Positions 39,678 through 46,736 of a stretch of 64,000 bases of DNA are shown piece by piece. Origin of the DNA: Rubrivivax sp. (GTDB lineage Bacteria; Pseudomonadota; Gammaproteobacteria; Burkholderiales; Burkholderiaceae_C). The stretch lies in the NCBI GenBank assembly GCA_027484825.1, contig JAIXSE010000021.1:1-64000 (forward strand). Direction: 5' to 3'. Position numbers and translations under genes: made by a program. Position 1 is the stretch's first letter. Every line of letters starts with the position of its first letter. The notes beneath the pieces were generated by a model. That model did no database searches, was not told where the DNA came from, and saw only the letters and a program-made list of their open reading frames with translations.

Positions 39678-40012
39678 GCTGCCTCCGGGGTGGTGGGGGC
39701 TGTGGCGATCTGCTGCAGGCGGTCATGCAGGTCCAGGTTCCCGATGCGCAGCAGGCGCTCGTCTTCGATCTGGCGACGAATGCTGCGCACCCGTTCCTCT
39801 TGTCGGCTGAGATCGGCCTGCAGCGCATCGCGAAGCTGCTTCGCTTGGATCGATCGCTGCAGAATCGCGTGCCGAGAATGCCGTGAACGCGTGGCTGCAG
39901 CCTGGGCCATCAATTCCACGTATTGGCCGTGAGCCTGATTGGCTTTCTCGACGAGAACGCACAGCGCTCCCTGCTCTGCGGCCAGGTCCTCTTGAAGGGT
40001 GGTGACTTCCAT
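39674..40012 (-). CDS. Coiled-coil phage protein (112 aa)
   Basis: MEVTTLQEDLAAEQGALCVL is followed by continuous charged helix (LRDALQADLSRQEERVRSIR). It ends in the junction GGAGGCAGCATGA that serves the next gene. Function unknown. Confidence 0.7.
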   Translation of the reverse strand: MEVTTLQEDLAAEQGALCVLVEKANQAHGQYVELMAQAAATRSRHSRHAILQRSIQAKQLRDALQADLSRQEERVRSIRRQIEDERLLRIGNLDLHDRLQQIATAPTTPEAA

Positions 40013-40022
40013 GTCTTTCTCC

Positions 40023-40235
40023 TCAGACCACTTGGGAGGTCAGCCACTCTTCACAGGCGGCCTTCGCGCTGGCGACGTCGGAGAACTTCTGCTTCCGAGC
40101 GTCGAAACGGATGGGGTAGGTGTTGAAGGTGGCTTGGGCGAATCCATCGTGCGCAACGACCGTCGCGTAGGACTTCTTGCCCGGCTGGCTGAGGTGCTCG
40201 CAGCCGTGGAAGGGCGGGGACCAGATGTTGCTCAT
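40023..40235 (-). CDS. Small phage hypothetical protein (70 aa)
   Basis: MSNIWSPPFHGCEHLSQPGK from ATG 40235, with FDARKQKFSDVASAKAACEE at the end. No family recognised. It is second in the P_L operon. Confidence 0.7.
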   Translation of the reverse strand: MSNIWSPPFHGCEHLSQPGKKSYATVVAHDGFAQATFNTYPIRFDARKQKFSDVASAKAACEEWLTSQVV

Positions 40236-40242
40236 GGCCGCC

Positions 40243-40404
40243 TCACAGAGCCGACTTGGCTGCGAAGTGAACCGCCTGAGCTCGGGCACGGCGCGATGCC
40301 GCACGACCCGCCTTCGGCAGTACGATGGTCGGGAAGCCCAGCGGATTGGCGCGGCGTGCCTGCTGCGCCTTCTTCGCTGCTTCGAAGCTGTGGAACTGTG
40401 CCAT
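40243..40404 (-). CDS. First gene of the P_L operon, small basic protein (53 aa)
   Basis: The minus strand from ATG 40404 gives MAQFHSFEAAKKAQQARRAN, LGFPTIVLPKAGRAASRRAR and ends FAAKSAL. AGGAG sits upstream. Being small, Arg-rich and first after P_L, it is in the position of lambda N, but no N-type boxB hairpin was identified, so a role in antitermination is speculation. Confidence 0.65.
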   Translation of the reverse strand: MAQFHSFEAAKKAQQARRANPLGFPTIVLPKAGRAASRRARAQAVHFAAKSAL

Positions 40405-40443
40405 CTCGGTTCTCCTGAACGCGTTGAGGGATGCGTTAGGTGA

Positions 40444-40472
40444 ATATTAGGTGCACCTTATCTGACAGTCAA
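40444..40472 (-). promoter_or_regulatory. Leftward early promoter P_L
   Basis: On the minus strand TTGACT (complement of 40467-40472), 17 bases, then TAATAT (complement of 40444-40449): near-ideal sigma-70 spacing and sequence. Two repressor operators overlap it. It drives the whole leftward operon ending at integrase. Confidence 0.85.
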
Positions 40473-40485
40473 TAGGTGTGCCTAA
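40447..40485. promoter_or_regulatory. Left operators O_L1 and O_L2
   Basis: TTAGGTGCACCTTA at 40447-40460 overlaps the P_L -10/spacer; a second copy (ATAGGTGTGCCTAA, 40472-40485) touches the -35. Their centres are 25 bp apart. A further half-site TTAGG lies at 40436. They share the palindrome found beside the repressor gene. Confidence 0.8.
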
Positions 40486-40505
40486 TAAAAGTGAGGGAGG
40501 CTCGA

Positions 40506-41045
40506 ATGTTGATTAGGCGAATTGCCTTAGCGATTGCGCTTGGCGCAGCGGTCGGCTGCTTGCCGACTGCTGCTCAAGCTCAGGCGAAAGTGTTTGGGCT
40601 TGACTTGGGTGAACCGCTTCCCGTCCTACCGAAGTGCCCAAGAGATCCGGCGCTGTCGGCCCGCGACATGTGCGTGTGGTCCTCTAGTGGATCGACGTGG
40701 GTAAGCCAACCGCCAGGACGGTATCCAGCGTGGGCGGACTACGTGGCCATGAGGCTGACGTTGGGCAAAGATCGCCGCGTGGATCACATTGCGATGCGAC
40801 TGCACTCGGGAACCAGACCAGAGCCTGTGGCTGCGAGTCTCACCACGAGGTTTGGCAAGCCGGAGTTGGCTCACCAGGAGCCCGGCTTCAGCGTCTGGCG
40901 CTGGCGGGGGGAGGGCATCGGTGCAGCGCTGCTGTGCTCATCCGAATGCAGCCTCGAATTTGTCTCCGCCCGAGCGATGAAGGAGCGGGATGACGGGGCG
41001 GCAGCGCGCCAGAAGGCGGATGCTGCCCGTTCTCTTACCCCGTAA
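40506..41045 (+). CDS. Exported protein of unknown function next to immunity region
   Basis: ATG 40506 is preceded by GGGAGG. MLIRRIALAIALGAAVGCLP plus TAAQAQA is a clear signal peptide; the mature ~155 residues have Cys residues (KCPRD, MCVW, CSSECS) that could form disulfides, in keeping with the periplasm. It points away from P_L and may be expressed in the lysogen. The position (between O_L and the repressor) is where lysogenic conversion genes sit. No family recognised. Confidence 0.75.
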   Translation: MLIRRIALAIALGAAVGCLPTAAQAQAKVFGLDLGEPLPVLPKCPRDPALSARDMCVWSSSGSTWVSQPPGRYPAWADYVAMRLTLGKDRRVDHIAMRLHSGTRPEPVAASLTTRFGKPELAHQEPGFSVWRWRGEGIGAALLCSSECSLEFVSARAMKERDDGAAARQKADAARSLTP

Positions 41046-41108
41046 CTCCCCGGCGACGCTGCAAGTACTGATCAAGCCGGGATGGCCATTGTCAGCTGCT
41101 TCGGCGTC

Positions 41109-41729
41109 TCAGCCCTCGCGCCACTTCATGACCGCGAGCACCTTCAGGCCATGCTCTACGCTATCCAGCGAGCCGAACACCTCACTGGTTGCAATCGCCC
41201 GCCAGTGATCCCCTCGGACCTGTGCGTAGCGCCGGATGAAGCGGTTTCCATCCTTGTCTTCAACCAGGACCGTCTTGCCCGGCGCTGCTCTGTCGGAGCG
41301 CTCGAAGATCAGTCCTGTCCCTCTCTCGATAAACCCTGCCAACGCGTCATCTGGCATCGCCACCGTGAAGCGTTCTGGCACCTCTCCCAGGGTCATCAAA
41401 TCCTCCCACTTTGTTGTAGGAGGTACTGTAATTTCATACAGGCTCATGGAGTGAGCTACCTCACCTCCATGATCGGGTACCGCACTCGATGAAAGCATCG
41501 GGCCAGCACCGGAGTTGAGCCACTCGGCGCGCACACCGAGGAACTTCGCGGCTTTGAGTGCTGTGTCGCCCTTCAGTGATTTGGTCTCGCCGGAGAACCA
41601 GGCGCTGACCGACGGGGCTGAGACGCCGACGTAGTTGGCCAAGTCTCTCTGCGTGACGCGCTCACCGGGGCTGCTCATAGCGCGGCGGTGCAGGAGGGCA
41701 GCCTCCATGCGCTCTTTTAGGGTGCTCAT
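41109..41729 (-). CDS. CI-like phage repressor with altered S24 protease domain
   Basis: The 206-residue protein has an N-terminal HTH (VTQRDLANYVGVSAPSVSAW, about 26-45) and a C-terminal S24/LexA-like fold. In autocleaving relatives the catalytic Ser is in a GDSM-type motif and Lys in VKRL; here the matching segments read MPDDALAGF (about 125-133) and FIRRY (about 164-168). It faces the Cro-like gene across three operators, so it is the prophage master repressor. Its own start lies beside operator O_R3. Confidence 0.85.
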   Translation of the reverse strand: MSTLKERMEAALLHRRAMSSPGERVTQRDLANYVGVSAPSVSAWFSGETKSLKGDTALKAAKFLGVRAEWLNSGAGPMLSSSAVPDHGGEVAHSMSLYEITVPPTTKWEDLMTLGEVPERFTVAMPDDALAGFIERGTGLIFERSDRAAPGKTVLVEDKDGNRFIRRYAQVRGDHWRAIATSEVFGSLDSVEHGLKVLAVMKWREG

Positions 41730-41731
41730 AG

Positions 41732-41792
41732 TTCGGTAAGCCTAACTAAAAAGAGTTAGGTGCACCTTGACATTGAAGTTAGGCACGCCTAC
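41732..41792. promoter_or_regulatory. Right operators O_R3, O_R2, O_R1
   Basis: Three copies of the palindrome: TTCGGTAAGCCTAA (41732-41745), TTAGGTGCACCTTG (41756-41769) and TTAGGCACGCCTAC (41779-41792), with centres 24 and 23 bp apart. The geometry matches the lambda right operator: one site near the repressor start, two over P_R. Confidence 0.85.
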
Positions 41793-41795
41793 TAT
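41767..41795 (+). promoter_or_regulatory. Rightward early promoter P_R
   Basis: Consensus TTGACA (41767-41772), 17 bases, TACTAT (41790-41795). The expected transcription start is at or within a few bases of the Cro-like ATG at 41802. Confidence 0.88.
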
Positions 41796-41801
41796 CGCGG
41801 C

Positions 41802-42047
41802 ATGCATCACCACTCAGCCCTCATCGATTTCCTCGGCGGCACCAATGCCGTCGCGGCCCTGGTCGGCATCAAACCACCCAGCGTGACTGAGTGGCGCGAG
41901 CGCGGAATCCCACGCGGCCGGCTCATTGAGCTTGCGCCCGTTGCGGAGTCTCGCGACGGCAGCCAGTGGACACGGCGAAGCCTGTTCCCCGATGACTTCC
42001 AAACCATTTGGCCAGAGCTTCGGGAACCCACAGCGCAAGAGGCATAG
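41802..42047 (+). CDS. Cro-like YdaS-type HTH regulator
   Basis: MHHHSALIDFLGGTNAVAAL and VGIKPPSVTEWRERGIPRGR form a Cro/YdaS-type helix-turn-helix; 81 residues. It is first in the rightward operon, so it should antagonise the CI-like repressor. The ATG lies only seven bases after the P_R -10 and no ribosome-binding site precedes it, suggesting a leaderless message. Confidence 0.85.
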   Translation: MHHHSALIDFLGGTNAVAALVGIKPPSVTEWRERGIPRGRLIELAPVAESRDGSQWTRRSLFPDDFQTIWPELREPTAQEA

Positions 42048-42060
42048 GCCCATGCCCGCA

Positions 42061-42282
42061 TCACTCCCTCAGCTCGCGCAGGCGCTGCATGTATTCCTCG
42101 CCATGCGCCTTCGCGACCTGCTCCTTGATGCGGCAAATCCAGAACGTGAGAGAGGCCCCCGCCTTCTCCCACTCCGAGATCCCTCCCACCTCAGATCCCA
42201 TCCGCGTCATGACGCCGCGGCTGCCTGAGGTTTTTCCCCGGGCCTGACCGCCCGGGGGTTTTTCTTCGTGCTCCCTGTCCAT
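42061..42282 (-). CDS. Possible small antisense protein between Cro- and CII-like genes
   Basis: MDREHEEKPPGGQARGKTSG opens a minus-strand frame with strong third-position GC and a protein-like end (FWICRIKEQVAKAHGEEYMQ). It is convergent with the Cro-like gene and divergent from the CII-like gene, and the terminator hairpin lies in its 5' part. No good ribosome-binding site; a shorter start at 42211 is possible. It could be a moron or a chance frame. Confidence 0.4.
   Translation of the reverse strand: MDREHEEKPPGGQARGKTSGSRGVMTRMGSEVGGISEWEKAGASLTFWICRIKEQVAKAHGEEYMQRLRELRE
42236..42263 (+). terminator. tR1-like terminator between Cro- and CII-like genes
   Basis: CCCCGGGC (42236-42243) pairs with GCCCGGGG (42250-42257), loop CTGACC, followed by TTTTT. 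Same position as tR1 in lambda, so downstream expression would need read-through or antitermination. Confidence 0.8.
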
Positions 42283-42352
42283 GGTCGGAACTTTGGAACA
42301 GGGATTGATTTGGATCAAAGCAGCGTTGGGCTGCATTTGCTGAGGACAAGAA

Positions 42353-42829
42353 ATGGACCTGACACGAGCCCTTCAGAGGATGGTGCGGCGGTTCCCTGGT
42401 GGGACCAATGCACTGGCAGCAATGCTGGACATGAGCCCCACGACGCTCTTGCACAAGGCCAGTCCGACCGATGCCCGACAGTGGTTCAGCCCGGAGGAGT
42501 GCCTTTCGGTCACCGAGGCCACGGACGACAACGACTTCCTCAACGCGCTGTGCACCGCCCGCGGCGGCATGTTCATGCCGGTGACGGCCGACCTGCAGGG
42601 CTTGGTGGACGGCGACTTGGTGAACGTCATGCGGGAGGCCTCGCAGTTCATCGGCAAGCTGGCCGACGCGCGCTCCAAGTCGAGCCCCGGCGGCGAGGAC
42701 ATCACCGCCAACGAACTCGCAGCGATTGAAGCGGAAGGCGCCGACGCAATCGCTGCCATTCAGGAGGCGATCCGCCGCGCACGTGCCGAACACGACTCGT
42801 CCAAGCCGCGCCACTTGCGGGCCGCATGA
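42353..42829 (+). CDS. Phage regulatory CII-family protein
   Basis: The 158-residue protein starts MDLTRALQRMVRRFPGGTNA with MLDMSPTTLLHKASPTD as the HTH and WFSPEECLSVTEATDDNDFL, the layout of the P2/P22-like 'CII' regulatory family. The C-terminal third is helical. It is the first gene after the tR1-like hairpin, so it probably controls the lysis-lysogeny choice. Confidence 0.8.
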   Translation: MDLTRALQRMVRRFPGGTNALAAMLDMSPTTLLHKASPTDARQWFSPEECLSVTEATDDNDFLNALCTARGGMFMPVTADLQGLVDGDLVNVMREASQFIGKLADARSKSSPGGEDITANELAAIEAEGADAIAAIQEAIRRARAEHDSSKPRHLRAA

Positions 42830-42838
42830 GGGGCAGCA

Positions 42839-43123
42839 ATGACGATCTATTCACGGCGCCAGATCACGGCGCATTACCGCGAGCTGATCAAGACCTCGCC
42901 GCGTGTCCACGCGATCCAAGAGACTGCATCCAAGTTCGGCCACAGCGCCGCGACCGTCGAGCAGGTGATCACGCAATCCGCCGTGACGGCCTTCCTGCAC
43001 GCCCTTGGGCTGGACGGCGCGCCGGCCTCTGCAGTTCTGAAGGCTGCCGCGGATGCCTTCGGCCTCAGTGCCGACGAGCTGATGACCGCGGTCGAAGCAC
43101 AACGCGAATCCATGGAGGCCTGA
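42839..43123 (+). CDS. Phage hypothetical protein (94 aa)
   Basis: MTIYSRRQITAHYRELIKTS; an all-helical protein with HSAATVEQVITQSAVTAFLH. No family recognised. The stop is directly followed by the rdgC ATG. Confidence 0.7.
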   Translation: MTIYSRRQITAHYRELIKTSPRVHAIQETASKFGHSAATVEQVITQSAVTAFLHALGLDGAPASAVLKAAADAFGLSADELMTAVEAQRESMEA

Positions 43124-44290
43124 ATGCTGAAGCAACTCATCGTCTATCGCATCGGCAAGGACTGGGAGCCGAATGCACACCTCTTCCTGGATTCGCTTGA
43201 GCGCGAGACCTTTGAGCCCTGCGGCCCGACCCAGGCGCTGTCCGCCGGCTGGGTGCCGCCGCGGGGAGAGCAGGGCGCTCCACTGCTGGAGCAGGTGGAC
43301 GGCCACTGGCTGCTGACCCTGCGGCTGGAGAAGCGGATCCTCCCGGCCAGCGTGGTGCGCGAGCACACCGAGGAGCGTCTGGACCAGATCGAAGACGAGA
43401 CCGGACGGCGGCCGGGGAAGAAGCAGGCGAAGGACGTGGCCGAGCAGGTCACCCTGGAGTTGCTGCCGCGTGCCTTCACTACCCAGTCCCACCTCAAGGT
43501 CTGGATCTCGCCGGCCCAGCGCCTACTGATGGTCGAAGCCTCCAGCATCGGCAAGGCGGATGAACTGATCACCCTGCTGGTGAAGGCGGACCCGTCGCTC
43601 AACCTGCACCTGCTGCAGTCGGCCCAGGCACCGGCGGCATGCATGGGCGCCTGGCTGATGGACGGCGTGCCGCCGGAGGACTTCACGATCGATCGCGACT
43701 GCGAACTGAAGGCCGCCGACGAGATGAAGTCAGTGGTGAAGTACGGCCGGCACAACTTGGATACCGCGGACCTCAAGGCGCACTTGGCGAGCGGCAAGAT
43801 GCCGACCCGCCTGGCCATGACCTGGAAGGAGCGGATCTCCTTCACCCTCACCGACACCCTGCAGATCAAGGGCATCAAGTTCCTGGACGTGGTATTCGAC
43901 GGCCGGGACAAGCCTGCGAAGGACGAGGCCTTCGACGTGGACGCCGCGCTGGCGACCGGTGAACTGTCGCAGCTGATCCCGGCGCTGATCGAAGCACTGG
44001 GTGGGGAACTGGACTTCATCGGGCAGTCCCAAAAGATTGCCGCCGCACATGCGCCGGCCCCAGCTGCGCAAAAGCCCGCCTCGCTGCCTCAGCCGTCCCC
44101 GCCGCTGCCCGAGCTGATGGCGCTTGGGCGCGAGCGTGGCTACCTCACGGTTCAGCTGATCGCGGGCACCTTCGGGTTACCGGAAGAGCGTGCCAAGGGC
44201 GTGATCGAAAGCCTCCAGGCGGTGGAAATCGTGGGCATATCCAACAGCGCCGGCCGCTACCCGCTGCTTGAACGGGAGCACAGCGAATGA
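43124..44290 (+). CDS. rdgC: RdgC recombination-associated protein with C-terminal extension
   Basis: RdgC forms a DNA-encircling dimer that limits RecA. Residues 1-305 follow the family (MLKQLIVYRIGKDWEPN, SAGWVPPRGEQ, RILPASVVREHTEERL, MTWKERISFTLTD). Typical RdgC ends near 303 residues; here a Pro/Ala linker and about 60 extra residues follow (LMALGRERGYLTVQLIAGTF, then VEIVGISNSAGRYPLL) that look like a winged helix. It lies in the early rightward operon with replication and recombination genes. Confidence 0.88.
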   Translation: MLKQLIVYRIGKDWEPNAHLFLDSLERETFEPCGPTQALSAGWVPPRGEQGAPLLEQVDGHWLLTLRLEKRILPASVVREHTEERLDQIEDETGRRPGKKQAKDVAEQVTLELLPRAFTTQSHLKVWISPAQRLLMVEASSIGKADELITLLVKADPSLNLHLLQSAQAPAACMGAWLMDGVPPEDFTIDRDCELKAADEMKSVVKYGRHNLDTADLKAHLASGKMPTRLAMTWKERISFTLTDTLQIKGIKFLDVVFDGRDKPAKDEAFDVDAALATGELSQLIPALIEALGGELDFIGQSQKIAAAHAPAPAAQKPASLPQPSPPLPELMALGRERGYLTVQLIAGTFGLPEERAKGVIESLQAVEIVGISNSAGRYPLLEREHSE

Positions 44291-44508
44291 CCGCCGCGCT
44301 CACCGACACCCAGACCAAGGTCCTGGCCTACGTCCGTGAATACCAGCGCGAGAACCAGACCTGTCCAACCCGCGCCGAAATGACCAAGCACTTCGGCTGG
44401 GCCTCACCCAACGCAGCGCAGGCCCACCTCAAGGCCCTTGAGCGCAAGGGCGCCATCCGCATCGGAACCAACAAGGCCCGCGCCATCTTCGACCTGGAGA
44501 CCGTATGA
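44287..44508 (+). CDS. Stand-alone LexA-type HTH protein (73 aa)
   Basis: MTAALTDTQTKVLAYVREYQ, CPTRAEMTKHFGWASPNAAQ and LKALERKGAIRI match the N-terminal DNA-binding domain of LexA, but there is no protease half. It could bind SOS-type or phage operators; this is inference. It overlaps rdgC by four bases. Confidence 0.8.
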   Translation: MTAALTDTQTKVLAYVREYQRENQTCPTRAEMTKHFGWASPNAAQAHLKALERKGAIRIGTNKARAIFDLETV

Positions 44509-44759
44509 GCACTACGACGCAAAAGTACGTCCGCCACTCAAACCTCGGATTCATCCTTTGGCCCAAGACTGACGCACTGTGGCATGAGCACATGGGCCGA
44601 CTGTTGACCCGTGTGCCCGGAAAGATCATGTCCGCCGGCTTCGCGGATGTGCAGGGTGGGACAGCCCGCTGCTTTGGGCGCTCCGAAAGCCTGGACATGG
44701 ATAGCGATCCGAGCGACAGCGTGGCGCTGGCTTTGCAACTTGGTTTGGAGACCGTATGA
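44505..44759 (+). CDS. Phage hypothetical protein (84 aa)
   Basis: MSTTTQKYVRHSNLGFILWP; WHEHMGRLLTRVPGKIMSAG and GRSESLDMDSDPSDSVALAL follow. A conserved-looking phage protein of unknown role that recurs near replication genes. Overlaps both neighbours. Confidence 0.7.
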   Translation: MSTTTQKYVRHSNLGFILWPKTDALWHEHMGRLLTRVPGKIMSAGFADVQGGTARCFGRSESLDMDSDPSDSVALALQLGLETV

Positions 44760-44866
44760 GCATCCCGACACCACGCGAGCCGGAAGACCGCTTCCGTTTT
44801 CCCGTCCCGGCGCCCGCACCGGCTCCGGCCCCACAACCCCAGCAGCCGCAGGGGGCGAAGCGGTGA
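44756..44866 (+). CDS. Pro-rich small phage protein (36 aa)
   Basis: Starting at ATG 44756, MSIPTPREPEDRFRFPVPAP continues with Pro/Ala/Gln residues to QGAKR. Its stop overlaps the GTG of the methyltransferase (GTGA). It may mainly serve as a coupling frame. Confidence 0.5.
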   Translation: MSIPTPREPEDRFRFPVPAPAPAPAPQPQQPQGAKR

Positions 44867-46461
44867 CCACATTCGGATCCGTCTGCTCAGGCATTGAAGC
44901 CGCGAGCGTGGCCTTTCACCCGCTGGGCTGGCGTGCCGCCTGGTTCAGTGAGATTGAGGCCTTCCCGTCTGCCGTGCTGGCTCATCACTACCCGGAGGTG
45001 CCCAACCTCGGCGACATGACGAAGATCGCCAAGGCGGTGCTGCTGGGGGAAGTGCACGCCCCTGACATCCTCTGCGGCGGCACGCCGTGCCAGGCCTTCA
45101 GTGTGGCAGGCCTGCGCGAATCGCTCGCCGACGACCGCGGCAATCTGACTCTCAAATTCGTGGAGCTTGCTGATGCAATTGACCATGTTCGAGGTATGCG
45201 AAGAAAGCAGCCCGCCACCGTCTTCTGGGAAAACGTCCCCGGTGTCCTCTCGACCAAAGACAACGCCTTCGGGTGCTTTCTGGCAGGCCTTGCCGGAGAA
45301 GATGAGCCGCTGGTCCCACCAGGGGGCAAATGGGCGAACGCTGGTGCTGTGTATGGACCCAAGCGGGCAATCGCTTGGCGGACCCTGGACGCCCAATATT
45401 TCGGACTGGCCCAACGACGCCGCCGTGTGTTCGTTGTCGCAAGTGCTCGAAAGGGGTTCGATCCCGCAACGGTTCTTTTTGAGTGGGACGGCCTGCGCCG
45501 GGATTCTGCGCCGAGCCGAGAAGAGGGGGAAGAAACTGCCGCCACCCTTGATGCACGCGCTGAAGGCGGTGGCTTCCCCGGAACCGATGGAGCTTGTGGA
45601 GGGCACGTCCAGCCCGTCGCAAGTGGAAGCCGACACAACAGCCACTGGAATGGTGGGCCGCACCCACCTCTAACGCAGGCCTCCCAAGCTCGTGCCGGTG
45701 GTATTGGAGCCAGCAATCAAGAGATCTTCGAGCAGGGCGGCGCCGGGTTGGTGCGTGCTTATGGTGGCAACCGCACCAGCGGGCCGATCGAAGTCAGCCC
45801 CGCGCTCCTGGCTCAGCCTGGCAGCGGGTGGAAGGGCGACTTTGAGAGTGAAGCGTTTCTGGTGCAGCCGACTCATACGCTGCGCGGAGAGGGTTTCGAC
45901 GCCAGCGAAGATGGGACCGGGCGCGGGACCCCGCTGGTGCCTGTCCTCGGGTTCAACGCGCATTGCGCTGAAGAGGAGATTCGGCAGCAAGGTCTTGGCC
46001 CGGGATCTGCAGCGCTGCTGCGCGCGCTTGCTGAAAAGGATGACGCCGCTTCGGCAGCGATTGCGCACGTTGACATCATGCCAACGATGACCTGCGGTGG
46101 CGGCCACGAGGCAAGCCACAGCCAGGTCAGTGGCCAGATGCGGGACCAGTTCATGGTACCGACCTCTGCAATGCAAGTGCGCCGCCTCACGCCCCGCGAA
46201 TGCGAGCGGCTGCAGGGCTTTCCTGACGACTACACGCTTATCCCGTGGCGGACCTATCAGGAAGCCGCCCGCAAGGGCGCCAGCTATGAAGGACTGCTGC
46301 ACCAGCGCGGCATGACACTGCGTGGCCCAAGCAGGGAAGAGTGTCCAGACGGACCCCGCTACAAGGCCCTCGGCAACTCCTGGGCCGTTCCGAACGTTGC
46401 CTGGATTGGCCGCCGGATTGACGCCGCCCTTCGTTCACTTGAGCTCGCGGAGGCCGCATGA
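44863..46461 (+). CDS. C5 DNA cytosine methyltransferase
   Basis: GTG 44863 gives MTTFGSVCSGIEAASVAFHP (motif I). Motif IV is GGTPCQAFSVAG with catalytic Cys at about 76, motif VI FWENVPGVL, motif VIII LAQRRRRVFVVA, and motifs IX/X RRLTPRECERLQGFPDDYT and YKALGNSWAVPN. The 532 residues are longer than HhaI-type enzymes; residues about 210-400 are a variable stretch, part of which overlaps another gene. Phage-borne enzymes of this type protect DNA against host restriction. The target sequence cannot be read. Confidence 0.92.
   Translation: MTTFGSVCSGIEAASVAFHPLGWRAAWFSEIEAFPSAVLAHHYPEVPNLGDMTKIAKAVLLGEVHAPDILCGGTPCQAFSVAGLRESLADDRGNLTLKFVELADAIDHVRGMRRKQPATVFWENVPGVLSTKDNAFGCFLAGLAGEDEPLVPPGGKWANAGAVYGPKRAIAWRTLDAQYFGLAQRRRRVFVVASARKGFDPATVLFEWDGLRRDSAPSREEGEETAATLDARAEGGGFPGTDGACGGHVQPVASGSRHNSHWNGGPHPPLTQASQARAGGIGASNQEIFEQGGAGLVRAYGGNRTSGPIEVSPALLAQPGSGWKGDFESEAFLVQPTHTLRGEGFDASEDGTGRGTPLVPVLGFNAHCAEEEIRQQGLGPGSAALLRALAEKDDAASAAIAHVDIMPTMTCGGGHEASHSQVSGQMRDQFMVPTSAMQVRRLTPRECERLQGFPDDYTLIPWRTYQEAARKGASYEGLLHQRGMTLRGPSREECPDGPRYKALGNSWAVPNVAWIGRRIDAALRSLELAEAA
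45173..45673 (+). CDS. Dual-frame phage protein encoded inside the methyltransferase gene
   Basis: A 166-residue frame, +1 relative to the methyltransferase, starts at ATG 45173 with GGAG at 45162-45165. It contains NISDWPNDAAVCSLSQVLE and TACAGILRRAEKRGKKLPPP, phrases I recall from stand-alone phage proteins of unknown function, which argues it is real and not a shadow. Both frames appear to be used. Confidence 0.65.
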   Translation: MQLTMFEVCEESSPPPSSGKTSPVSSRPKTTPSGAFWQALPEKMSRWSHQGANGRTLVLCMDPSGQSLGGPWTPNISDWPNDAAVCSLSQVLERGSIPQRFFLSGTACAGILRRAEKRGKKLPPPLMHALKAVASPEPMELVEGTSSPSQVEADTTATGMVGRTHL

Positions 46462-46736
46462 GCTGGTCGGCTTTCGGCTTTTTGGATGAAAGCACCAAAG
46501 TACGTAGATCAACCGAGGGAGAGTCCGTGTCCCCATTCAGCCCCAACTACGTCCCGGTCATGCCCGGGCCCACCAAGGCGGAGCGCGCAGGCGCTGCTTC
46601 TGGCCGGAAGCTGTCCGCCCTCAATCAGGCCAAGATGGACCGCTTCGGCCCGTCCCCGGCGCCGACCCGCACCGCGGAGCAGAAAAGGGCGGACCTGGAG
46701 AAGGCCCGCGCCATCCGGGCTGGAAGGAGGGTGTGA
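46458..46736 (+). CDS. Phage hypothetical protein (92 aa)
   Basis: MSWSAFGFLDESTKVRRSTE; a basic protein ending LEKARAIRAGRRV. It overlaps the methyltransferase stop by ATGA. An internal start at VSPFSPNYVPVMPG is possible. Function unknown. Confidence 0.6.
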   Translation: MSWSAFGFLDESTKVRRSTEGESVSPFSPNYVPVMPGPTKAERAGAASGRKLSALNQAKMDRFGPSPAPTRTAEQKRADLEKARAIRAGRRV

